A DNA stretch of 38,772 bases from Rubrobacter sp. (GTDB lineage Bacteria; Actinomycetota; Rubrobacteria; Rubrobacterales; Rubrobacteraceae). How positions within the stretch are numbered: the first letter of the stretch is position 1; each line of letters opens with the position of its first letter. The notes under the pieces were generated by a model, which did not search any database, was not told the DNA's origin, and saw only the letters and a list, made by a program, of their open reading frames with translations. Shown here piece by piece: positions 14,749 to 21,783 of this stretch. The stretch covers positions 1 through 38,772 of the forward strand of contig JACCWD010000202.1 of NCBI GenBank assembly GCA_013697825.1. Reading direction: 5' to 3'. Both the position numbers and the translations under genes were made by a program.

Positions 14749-16218
14749 TCAGCCGCGCCGAGACACCACCCCGCCCCCCACGACCCTCTCGCCATCATCC
14801 GTATAAAAAACCGCCGACTGCCCCGGAGCCACCCCGATCACCGGCTCGTGGAAACGCACGACCCATTCATCCTCGTAGTCACCCTCGGACACGTCGCACT
14901 CGACAGGCTCGCCGTTGTATCGAATCTGAACGGAAGCGGATTCTTCTGGATCGAGGAACCAATTCAAATCCTTCACCCCGATCTCGAAGACTTCGAGCTC
15001 CTTCTTCCTCCCGACCACGACTTGATTCGTCGTCGGCCTCACGTCCGTCACGTAAAGCGGGGTCGGGGCCGAAACCCCGATGCCGCGCCTTTGCCCGACG
15101 GTGAAGTTCGCGATCCCGGAATGCTCGGCGAGGACGTTCCCCTCGCGATCAACGATCTCCCCGGCCTTCGCCTCGATCCTCTTCCCGACGAACTTCCGGT
15201 AATTCCCGTCGGGGATGAAGCAAATATCTTGGCTCTCCGGCGTAGTCGCCACCGCGAGCGACCGCCCCTCGGCGATGGCCCGAACCTCGGTCTTCCGGTA
15301 ATCCCCGAGCGGGAAGATGGTTCTCGCGAGAAGCTCCTTCGGCATCGGCCAAAGCACGTATGTTTGATCCTTCGTCTCGTCCTCGGGACGGGCGAGGCTC
15401 GGCCCCTCCCCGACGCGGGCGTAATGCCCCGTCGCCACTTTATTGTAGCCGATGCGGTCGGCGAGGAACGCCGCCGCGTGGAACTTCACGTGCGCGTTGC
15501 ACGACACGCACGGGTTCGGGGTTTTTCCCGCCTCGTACGAACCGACGAAATCGCTCATGACCCGCGTCCCGAAAAGCTCCTTCAAATTGAGCGTGAAGTG
15601 CGGCAATCCCATCCGGTGCGCCGTGTCGCGGGCGAAGAGGACCGTGTCCGGCGAACAACACGAACGGCTCCCCGGCTCCCCGTCGTGGAGCCGGAACGTG
15701 ACGGCGACGACATCGTATCCGGCCTCTCTCAAAAGAAGCCCCGTCACCGCCGAGTCCACGCCGCCGCTCATCGCCGCGACGACCGTCTTCTTTCCACTCT
15801 CGCCGTTTCCGAGGTATCCGCCGTCGGCGAGGAGGGCTTCGAAGTCGCGGTTCCAATGATCCTCGAACGCTTTGTGGAGCGAGTCGAGGACGAGCGTGAG
15901 GGCATGCTCCTTCCCCTTCGAGAGCGGCCCTCCGAGGGCATCCTCGATGTCGCCCGACGTGATCGCCGCCGCCTCGATGATCGTCTTCCCGTCGGCCATC
16001 TCCGCGAGCGCGGAACCCGCCGCGATACACGCCGCGCACCCATAGACTTTATAGCGGACTTCTTCGAGGCGAAGCCCCTCCATCCTCACGGAAAAGCGGG
16101 AGACATCGCCGCACGCGGAATCGCCGGACTCACCGACGCCATGATTATCCTCGATCTCCCCGACGTTCCGGGGCCGGACGAGGTGCTCGATCACTTGCGG
16201 GTTATAACGATCGGTCAT
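14749..16218 (-). CDS. mnmA: IscU-like scaffold fused to tRNA 2-thiouridylase MnmA
   Basis: A 489-residue two-domain protein. Residues 1-125 form an IscU/NifU-N domain with C36 in DSACGD, C61 and C64 in GCAACIAAG, and H105; Ala stands at 106, where IscU has its third cysteine. Residues 143-489 are MnmA, which thiolates U34 of tRNA-Lys/Glu/Gln: PP-loop MSGGVDS (150-156), NPCVSCN with C237 and C240, and C333 in DICFIPDG. ATG 16218 follows AAAGGCGG. The gene sits 18 nt behind the cysteine desulfurase that should supply its sulfur. Confidence 0.93.
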   Translation of the reverse strand: MTDRYNPQVIEHLVRPRNVGEIEDNHGVGESGDSACGDVSRFSVRMEGLRLEEVRYKVYGCAACIAAGSALAEMADGKTIIEAAAITSGDIEDALGGPLSKGKEHALTLVLDSLHKAFEDHWNRDFEALLADGGYLGNGESGKKTVVAAMSGGVDSAVTGLLLREAGYDVVAVTFRLHDGEPGSRSCCSPDTVLFARDTAHRMGLPHFTLNLKELFGTRVMSDFVGSYEAGKTPNPCVSCNAHVKFHAAAFLADRIGYNKVATGHYARVGEGPSLARPEDETKDQTYVLWPMPKELLARTIFPLGDYRKTEVRAIAEGRSLAVATTPESQDICFIPDGNYRKFVGKRIEAKAGEIVDREGNVLAEHSGIANFTVGQRRGIGVSAPTPLYVTDVRPTTNQVVVGRKKELEVFEIGVKDLNWFLDPEESASVQIRYNGEPVECDVSEGDYEDEWVVRFHEPVIGVAPGQSAVFYTDDGERVVGGGVVSRRG

Positions 16219-16236
16219 GTACCGCCTTTCAGCTTG

Positions 16237-17397
16237 TTAGCTTGCTTGAATCGGAGAGAGTTCCCGAAGCCGCTCGATGCATCCGGCGAACGCCCCGAGG
16301 AAACCCTCGACTTCTTCGAGTGTGTTTTCTTTTCCGGTGGAGACGCGAAGCGCGGAGAAGGCTTCGGCTTCGCTTTGGCCCATCGCCTCCAAAACGGGGG
16401 ACGCTTTGTGGCCGCTCGACGAACACGCCGAGCCTTTTCCGACCGCGTACCCAAGCGCGTCGAGCATGAGGACGAGGCTCTCGGCCTCCACTCCATCCAC
16501 CGTGAGATGCACGTTGTTCGAGAGACGGCGTTCGGGATGCCCGTTCAGCCGGACTCCCGGAACCTCCGTCGCCCCGGCGATGATGAGATCCCGGAGTTCG
16601 CCCTCGTGCGCGGCCCTCTCGGCCATCTCCTCGCGAGCGAGGCGGGCCGCCTCCCCGAAACCGACGATCGCGGCGACGTTCTCCGTGCCGCTCCGAAGCC
16701 CGTTTTCCTGTCCGCCCCCGAAGAGAATGGGCGAAACCTCGACTCCTTCGCGGACGTACAACGCTCCCGCCCCCGTCGGGCCGTAAACCTTGTGCGCGGA
16801 GAGCGCGAGCGTCGAAACGAGGGATTCGCCCACGTCCATGCCCACGCGCCCGGCGGCTTGAACGGCGTCGGAGTGGAAGGGGATGCTTCGCTCGGCGCAT
16901 ATTCCGGCGAGTTCCATCGTCGGCTGTATCGTCCCGACCTCGTTGTTCGCCCACATCACGGCGGCGAAGGCGGTGTCGTCCCGAAGCGAGGCGGAAAACT
17001 CCCTCGCATCCACCATCCCGTACTCGTCCACGCCGAGCCATGTGATCTCGAACCCGTCCGCTTCGAGACGCTTCGCGGCCTCCCTCACGGCGGCGTGCTC
17101 GACCTTCGATACGACGGCGTGGCATTTATCGGGGGGCGCGGAGCGCGCGAGGCCGAAGAGGGCGAGGTTGTCCGCCTCCGTGCCGCCGGAGGTGAGGATG
17201 ATTTCTTCGGGCGAAGCGCCGACCATCGCGGCGACATGCCCCCTCGCGGCCTCGATCGCCTCTCGCGCGTCGGCCCCCGCGCCGTGGAGCGAGGACGGGT
17301 TGCCGCGAGCGCCTCTCAAATACGGAAGCATCGCATCGAACACCCGCTCGTCGAGGGGCGTGGTGGCGGCGTTGTCGAGATAAACGGGAGAATTCAT
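16237..17397 (-). CDS. iscS: Cysteine desulfurase (IscS/NifS class)
   Basis: A 386-residue PLP enzyme that takes sulfur from cysteine as an enzyme-bound persulfide. It shows YLDNAATTPL, the GGTEADN cofactor loop, HSDAVQAAG, the PLP lysine in LSAHKVYGPTGAGAL, and the persulfide Cys in GKGSACSSSGHKASPVL. The next gene is the IscU-MnmA fusion, so tRNA thiolation is its likely client. ATG 17397 has no SD, and a -10 box lies 9 nt before it. Confidence 0.94.
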   Translation of the reverse strand: MNSPVYLDNAATTPLDERVFDAMLPYLRGARGNPSSLHGAGADAREAIEAARGHVAAMVGASPEEIILTSGGTEADNLALFGLARSAPPDKCHAVVSKVEHAAVREAAKRLEADGFEITWLGVDEYGMVDAREFSASLRDDTAFAAVMWANNEVGTIQPTMELAGICAERSIPFHSDAVQAAGRVGMDVGESLVSTLALSAHKVYGPTGAGALYVREGVEVSPILFGGGQENGLRSGTENVAAIVGFGEAARLAREEMAERAAHEGELRDLIIAGATEVPGVRLNGHPERRLSNNVHLTVDGVEAESLVLMLDALGYAVGKGSACSSSGHKASPVLEAMGQSEAEAFSALRVSTGKENTLEEVEGFLGAFAGCIERLRELSPIQAS

Positions 17398-17406
17398 AGC
17401 GCGGCT

Positions 17407-17434
17407 AGTCTATCGCACATAGGTTCTTGGTTAA
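17407..17434 (-). promoter_or_regulatory. Possible promoter of the iscS-mnmA run
   Basis: On the minus strand, -35 TTAACC (17434-17429) and -10 TAGACT (17412-17407) are 16 nt apart. The -35 lies inside the family B repeat, and the -10 ends 9 nt before ATG 17397. This is a partial match and is supported mainly by the similar layout before alaS, rel and pilT. Confidence 0.35.
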
Positions 17435-17480
17435 TGGTTATTGGCAAAAACCAAAAACTAAAAACCAAGAACCAATAACG
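17422..17480. repeat. AT-rich inverted repeat (family B)
   Basis: GGTTCTTGGTT (17422-17432) pairs with AACCAAGAACC (17463-17473), and an inner GTTATTGG pairs with CCAATAAC, so two alternative stems are possible. The words CCAAGAACC and ACTAAAAACC are shared with 8338-8390. It lies between iscS and the stop of the lipoprotein gene. Confidence 0.75.
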
Positions 17481-17494
17481 GCGAGCGAAGCTCG

Positions 17495-18508
17495 CTAAAC
17501 CGAGAAAGTCGCGGCGACCGCGCCTCCGGAGTCGAGGAGCGCGACTTGATCTCCGGGTGCGAGATCGAGCCTTTGCCCGCCTCCGAAAGTCCCGGCGACG
17601 ACGTTCCCGTCGGCGTCGGTGACGTCGGGCACCCGCCCGACGGAGACGGAATCTCCGGGCGGTACTTCGAGCGAGTCCTCGACCATAACGCCGGGAGAGT
17701 CGTTCGTGACCTCTCCGGTTTCGGGGTCGAAGAGGCGGAGGGAGAAACCTTGAAGATCCACGGGGTTCTCGCCCGCGTTGGAGACGACGAAGTATTCGAT
17801 GCCGCCGCCGGACTCGGTGAGTTCGACCGCGTCCACGCCGACTTGCGTGTCGCTCGAATTATCTGCGACCTCGATACTCGAAAGATCAAAGAGGATCTGG
17901 CTGAGGACGGGCTGCGGAGTATATCCGTGGAGGCGGTTCAAAATCACGTACCCGTCGCCGCTCGGGGCCATCGTCGCGACGAACGGCGTGTACCCGACGT
18001 TCAATTGCGCCGCGAGGGTTCCGTATTGTCCGCTTTCGAGCGTCTCGCTCGTCTGGGCGTTTCCGGGACTGGCTATGTCGTACGAGAAGAACTCGATGGT
18101 CGGGTACTCGCCTTGAAGCTCCTCCATCGAGGTGTTCACCATGTCGTCCACTTCGAGTCCCTGCGGGAAGAAGGGGTCTCTTCCCGTCTCGTAGAAATAC
18201 ACGGCGATGAGCGTCCGCCGTTGATACGCCGCCCGGAAGTCCGGCGGCACGGGCTGGTCGAAGTTGAGGACGAACGGGACGGGTTCGCGGCCTTGCGACT
18301 GCCCGGCCCCCACGACCTCCCCGCCCGCCGTGCCTTCTTGAACCTGCGTAGTGTCCTCGGTGGCCGAAGAATCGGTCGTCGTTGTCGTCGTCTCGGAAAC
18401 GTCCACGTCCGCCTCCTCGGCGGGCGGGTCGGCGATGTCGCTCTCCTCTCCGCCACCGCATCCGAAGAGAAAGGCGAGACAGAAAAGCGCGACTACGAGC
18501 GACCTCAC
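17495..18508 (-). CDS. Lipoprotein with thioredoxin-like and lamin-tail-like domains
   Basis: A secreted, probably lipid-anchored protein of 337 residues. The signal VRSLVVALFCLAFLFGC ends in an LFGC lipobox, followed by a Thr/Ser/Glu-rich linker. Residues ~75-205 look thioredoxin-like (IAVYFYET, then LNVGYTPFVATMAP with a cis-Pro-like turn) but have no CxxC. The C-terminal ~110 residues, with EYFVVSNAGENPVDLQGFSL and VPPGDSVSV, resemble a lamin-tail domain. Start is uncertain: GTG 18508 is listed, TTG 18520 is the alternative, and neither has a clear SD. Function is unknown. Confidence 0.75.
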   Translation of the reverse strand: MRSLVVALFCLAFLFGCGGGEESDIADPPAEEADVDVSETTTTTTDSSATEDTTQVQEGTAGGEVVGAGQSQGREPVPFVLNFDQPVPPDFRAAYQRRTLIAVYFYETGRDPFFPQGLEVDDMVNTSMEELQGEYPTIEFFSYDIASPGNAQTSETLESGQYGTLAAQLNVGYTPFVATMAPSGDGYVILNRLHGYTPQPVLSQILFDLSSIEVADNSSDTQVGVDAVELTESGGGIEYFVVSNAGENPVDLQGFSLRLFDPETGEVTNDSPGVMVEDSLEVPPGDSVSVGRVPDVTDADGNVVAGTFGGGQRLDLAPGDQVALLDSGGAVAATFSV

Positions 18509-18587
18509 CCCCGGCGCCAAATTCGGACGTTCATCCCGGATCTCAACCTCCCGAATCCCCGAGGCGAGATCGCCCCGGCCAAAATCT

Positions 18588-18604
18588 CGTGCTAACTTAG
18601 CACG
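18588..18604. promoter_or_regulatory. 17-bp perfect palindrome, candidate operator
   Basis: CGTGCTAA-C-TTAGCACG is an 8+1+8 perfect inverted repeat midway between the divergent lipoprotein gene and aspS. It covers the -10 TAAGTT of the lipoprotein promoter. A bound dimeric regulator would block that promoter. No regulator gene is adjacent. Confidence 0.55.
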
Positions 18605-18621
18605 GCGAAAAACGACGCGCA
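18593..18621 (-). promoter_or_regulatory. Promoter of the lipoprotein gene
   Basis: On the minus strand, -35 TTGCGC (18621-18616), a 17-nt spacer and -10 TAAGTT (18598-18593). The leader to GTG 18508 would be about 78 nt. Confidence 0.5.
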
Positions 18622-18701
18622 AACACAAGCACGGAGCGGATGCGCCGCCGCCGGCCCCGCTTTCGACTACCATAACGGGCTAAACCAGAGATCGGAGCTG
18701 C

Positions 18702-20468
18702 ATGAATCCTTATAGAACGCACACCGCCGGGGAACTGAGAAAAGAGAACGTCGGCGAGGGGGTCCGGCTCGCCGGATGGGTACACCGAAGGCGCGACCAC
18801 GGCGGCCTCATCTTCATAGACCTCCGCGACCGATGGGGATTGACGCAAATCACCTTCCACCCCGAACAGGAAGTCTTTCAAACCGCCGAGAAACTCCGCC
18901 CCGAATGGGCCATATCCATCGAAGGCGAGGTCGCCGAAAGACCCGAAGGAAACGCGAACCCCGACCTCCCGACCGGGGACGTCGAGGTCGAGGCGTCGGG
19001 ACTCGACATCCTCAACGAGTCCGAGACCCCGCCCTTCGAGGTCGAGCGCGAACGTCCCGTGGACGAGATAACCCGCCTCAAATACCGGTACCTCGACCTC
19101 CGCCGCGACCGGATGCGCGAGAACATCATTTTCCGCCACGAGGTCGTGAAGCACATCCGAGACTATCTCTCCGAGCGCGACTTCATCGAGGTCGAGACGC
19201 CTCTCCTCACAGCCTCGACGCCGGAGGGGGCGCGGGATTACCTCGTTCCAGCGCGGCTTTATCCGGGGGAGTTTTACGCGCTCCCGCAGTCGCCGCAGCA
19301 ATTCAAGCAGCTTCTCATGGTCGCGGGCTTTGAGCGATATTTCCAGATCGCGAGGGCTCTCCGAGACGAGGACGGCCGCGGCGACCGCCAACCCGAACAC
19401 ACGCAACTCGACCTCGAAATGAGCTTCACGACACAAGACGAAGTCCTCGCCCTCATCGAAGGTCTTTATACGGAGATCGTCGAAGAACTCACCGAGAAGA
19501 AAATCATAGCGAAGCCGTTCCCTCGCCTCACGTTCGCCGAGGCGATGTCGCGCTTCGGAAGCGACAAACCCGACATCCGGTTCGGCCTCGAACTCACCGA
19601 CCTCTCCGATCTCGTCTCGGCCTCGGATTTCAAGGTCTTCCGGGGCGCGGTCGAGGGCGGCGGCTCCGTCCGGGCGATCTCCGTGAGCGATCTCGGCGAC
19701 CTATCGCGAAAGGAAGTGGACGACCTCGTCGAAGTGGCGAAGGAAGGCGGCGCGAAGGGACTCGCCCATTTCCAGATCACGGACGCGGACATAAAGAGTC
19801 CCATCGCAAAATTCTTCTCGGAGGAGGAGATCGAAGGCATAACGAGCCGGGTCGAAGCGAAGCCCGGCGACTGGGTTTTCTTCGTCGCGGACAAGAACCC
19901 GGTCGTCTTCGAGAGTTTGAATCGCCTCCGTCTCCACTTCCGGGAACGGCTCGACCTCGTGGACAAGGACACGCTCGCACTTTGCTGGATCACGGACTTC
20001 CCCCTCTTCGAGTACAACGAGGTCGAAGACCGCATCGAGCCGATGCACCACATGTTCACAATGCCCCGCGAGGAAGATTTGCCTCTCCTCGACACCGACC
20101 CGCTCGCCATAATCGGGCAGCTTTACGACCTCGTGGCGAACGGCACGGAGCTAGCCTCGGGGAGCATCCGAATACACCGCCCGGACATACAGCGAAAAGT
20201 CTTCGAGGTGATCGGGATGGACGAAGACGAAGCGGAGCGTCGTTTCGGAAGCATACTCCGGGCCTTCCGGTACGGGGCGCCGCCGCACGGCGGCATTGCG
20301 CCGGGCATAGACCGCTTCATCATGCTCCTCCGCGACGAGCCGAACATCCGGGAGGTCATGGCCTTCCCGAAAACCCAGGCTGCCCGCGACGAAATGATGG
20401 ACGCCCCCGGCCCCGTCGCCGAAGAACAATTAAAAGAACTCGGCATCTCACTCCGGAAGAAAAGCTGA
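18702..20468 (+). CDS. aspS: Aspartate--tRNA(Asp/Asn) ligase
   Basis: A 588-residue bacterial-type AspRS. It has the N-terminal OB-fold anticodon domain (GWVHRRRDHGGLIFIDLRD), class II motif 1/2 (LYPGEFYALPQSPQQFKQ, FQIARALRDEDGRGDRQPE), a GAD insertion and motif 3 (GAPPHGGIAPGIDR). His33 and Gly83 match residue types associated with non-discriminating AspRS, which also charges tRNA-Asn for GatCAB amidation. ATG 18702 follows GGAGCTGC. It is transcribed away from the lipoprotein gene and towards the rel-hisS run. Confidence 0.95.
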   Translation: MNPYRTHTAGELRKENVGEGVRLAGWVHRRRDHGGLIFIDLRDRWGLTQITFHPEQEVFQTAEKLRPEWAISIEGEVAERPEGNANPDLPTGDVEVEASGLDILNESETPPFEVERERPVDEITRLKYRYLDLRRDRMRENIIFRHEVVKHIRDYLSERDFIEVETPLLTASTPEGARDYLVPARLYPGEFYALPQSPQQFKQLLMVAGFERYFQIARALRDEDGRGDRQPEHTQLDLEMSFTTQDEVLALIEGLYTEIVEELTEKKIIAKPFPRLTFAEAMSRFGSDKPDIRFGLELTDLSDLVSASDFKVFRGAVEGGGSVRAISVSDLGDLSRKEVDDLVEVAKEGGAKGLAHFQITDADIKSPIAKFFSEEEIEGITSRVEAKPGDWVFFVADKNPVVFESLNRLRLHFRERLDLVDKDTLALCWITDFPLFEYNEVEDRIEPMHHMFTMPREEDLPLLDTDPLAIIGQLYDLVANGTELASGSIRIHRPDIQRKVFEVIGMDEDEAERRFGSILRAFRYGAPPHGGIAPGIDRFIMLLRDEPNIREVMAFPKTQAARDEMMDAPGPVAEEQLKELGISLRKKS

Positions 20469-20490
20469 TAGCCGATAGCTAACGGCTGAC
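20460..20490. repeat. AAAAGCTGATAGC-type short repeats
   Basis: AAAAGCTGATAGCCGATAGC and the following TAACGGCTGAC form short near-repeats that begin within the last codons of aspS. They resemble the 126-188 tandem repeat. Confidence 0.5.
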
Positions 20491-20493
20491 AAT

Positions 20494-20523
20494 GCGGGTT
20501 TCGGCGGCATCGCCGGAACCCGC
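20494..20523. terminator. Bidirectional hairpin between aspS and the rel run
   Basis: GCGGGTTTCGGCG (20494-20506) pairs fully with CGCCGGAACCCGC (20511-20523), with one G-U pair and a 4-nt loop. It fills the gap between two convergent stops. No U-tract follows on either strand. Confidence 0.6.
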
Positions 20524-20525
20524 CA

Positions 20526-21032
20526 TCACAACAGCCACTCCCCCGCCCGCCCCGCCTCGACCCACTCGCCGCCGGTCTTCGTAAACAGCCAGAAACCCGA
20601 TGACCCCGTCTCCCAGTCGAATTGCTGTCCGGCGTATATGAGAGCTTGACTAACCGCCCCGTCGAAGCCGACCCGCGAGACGCGAAGGCTTCCGTCCGAT
20701 TCGGGGAAGGTTTCACGGAAACGAGTCCATCCCTCGCCGTCGCGGAAAATGTGGCGAAACTCTTCGTCGGCTATGGGAAGGAGGCGGCCTCGCGGGTCGA
20801 GATTCGGCTCGACGGGATGCCGCCCGCGGTTCTTTTCGAGGAAGTCCAAAATCGTCTCTTCGCTCATGCCTTCGAGGTTTTCGCGGATGTACGAGAGCAT
20901 CCTCTCCTCGTCGGAGGGCATTCCGAGTCCGCCGCGGGTCTCGGAGCGGACGACTTGTTTTTCGCCGACGAAAAGGAGGTCGAGGCACGCCGCCACGACC
21001 TCCCGCTCATCGGATACGCCACCATTCGGCAT
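20526..21032 (-). CDS. Uncharacterised protein, last gene of the rel-hisS run
   Basis: I do not recognise a named family. The 168-residue protein is soluble. Its N-terminal ~60 residues are helical (REVVAACLDLLFVGEKQVV), and its C-terminal half has WTRFRETFPESDGSLRVSRV, then GFDGAVSQALIYAGQQ, then GFWLFTKTGGEW. This looks like a compact beta-rich domain seen in hypothetical proteins, with the pattern W..F...yP.s.G...lSrVGF. The ATG at 21032 directly follows the sirtuin TGA, with GGAATGGGG upstream, so the two are coupled. Confidence 0.75.
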   Translation of the reverse strand: MPNGGVSDEREVVAACLDLLFVGEKQVVRSETRGGLGMPSDEERMLSYIRENLEGMSEETILDFLEKNRGRHPVEPNLDPRGRLLPIADEEFRHIFRDGEGWTRFRETFPESDGSLRVSRVGFDGAVSQALIYAGQQFDWETGSSGFWLFTKTGGEWVEAGRAGEWLL

Positions 21033-21779
21033 TCAAAGCCCCATTCCCGGAAAGGCGGCCCGCGCCATCTCCGGGATCGCGTCGCCCGCGTTGCCGCTCA
21101 AAACGAAGTCCGCCCTCGCGGTGAGCGGTGTCTCGTCCGGGTTCACTTCGATGACGCTCGCGCCATTTTCCATCGCCTCGTACGGAAGCGAGGCCGCCGG
21201 ATACACGACGCTCGAAGTCCCGGCGGAGATGAAGATTTCGCACGCTCTCGCGGCTTCGGAGGCGGCGGAAATCTCCGCGGCCGGAAGCGCCTCCCCGAAC
21301 CACACGACATCGGGGCGAAGGAAGGAGCCGCATTTCGGGCATCGCGGCGGAGTCCCTTCGACGAAGTTCTCCGGCATTACGACGATCCCCTCTTTCGAGC
21401 ATATCGTCCGCCGGATGTTCCCGTGGAGTTCGCGGACGTTTCGGCTTCCGGCTTCGCGGTGGAGGCCGTCCACGTTTTGGGTTATGAGGGTGAAATCCGG
21501 GATGCGCTTCTCAATTTCGGCGAGGGCTTCGTGGGCGGGGTTCGGCTTCGCTTCGCCGACGAGCTTTCGCCGCCATTCGTACCATTCCCACACGAGTTTC
21601 GGGTCCCGCTCGAAGGCTTCGGGGGTGGCGAGATCCATGGGGTCGTATCTCTCCCACAATCCCGTTTGCGCGTCGCGGAACGTCGGCACCCCACTCTCGG
21701 CGGAGACGCCCGATCCCGTGAGAACGGCGACGGAGCGGGCGTTCCGAAGCGTTTCGGCGAGCGGAACCGGAACCTCCAC
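21033..21779 (-). CDS. cobB: Sirtuin-family NAD-dependent protein deacylase
   Basis: A 248-residue sirtuin. It shows TGSGVSAESGVPTFRD (21-36) for NAD binding, TQNVDGLH (100-107), catalytic H119 in LHGN, GTSSVVYPA and IEVNPDETP. Y67 and R70 in WYEWRR match the Tyr-x-x-Arg pocket of class III sirtuins, which remove succinyl and malonyl as well as acetyl groups. The zinc site shows C127, C147 and C150, with Glu at 130 in place of the fourth Cys. GTG 21779 lies 4 nt after the hisS stop, so it is probably translated with hisS. Confidence 0.9.
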   Translation of the reverse strand: MEVPVPLAETLRNARSVAVLTGSGVSAESGVPTFRDAQTGLWERYDPMDLATPEAFERDPKLVWEWYEWRRKLVGEAKPNPAHEALAEIEKRIPDFTLITQNVDGLHREAGSRNVRELHGNIRRTICSKEGIVVMPENFVEGTPPRCPKCGSFLRPDVVWFGEALPAAEISAASEAARACEIFISAGTSSVVYPAASLPYEAMENGASVIEVNPDETPLTARADFVLSGNAGDAIPEMARAAFPGMGL

Positions 21780-21783
21780 GAAA

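Noticed and set aside
18588-18604. CIRCE element for HrcA
   Set aside because: Half-sites match TTAGCAC/GTGCTAA, but order and spacing are wrong for CIRCE, so it is reported only as an unknown palindrome.
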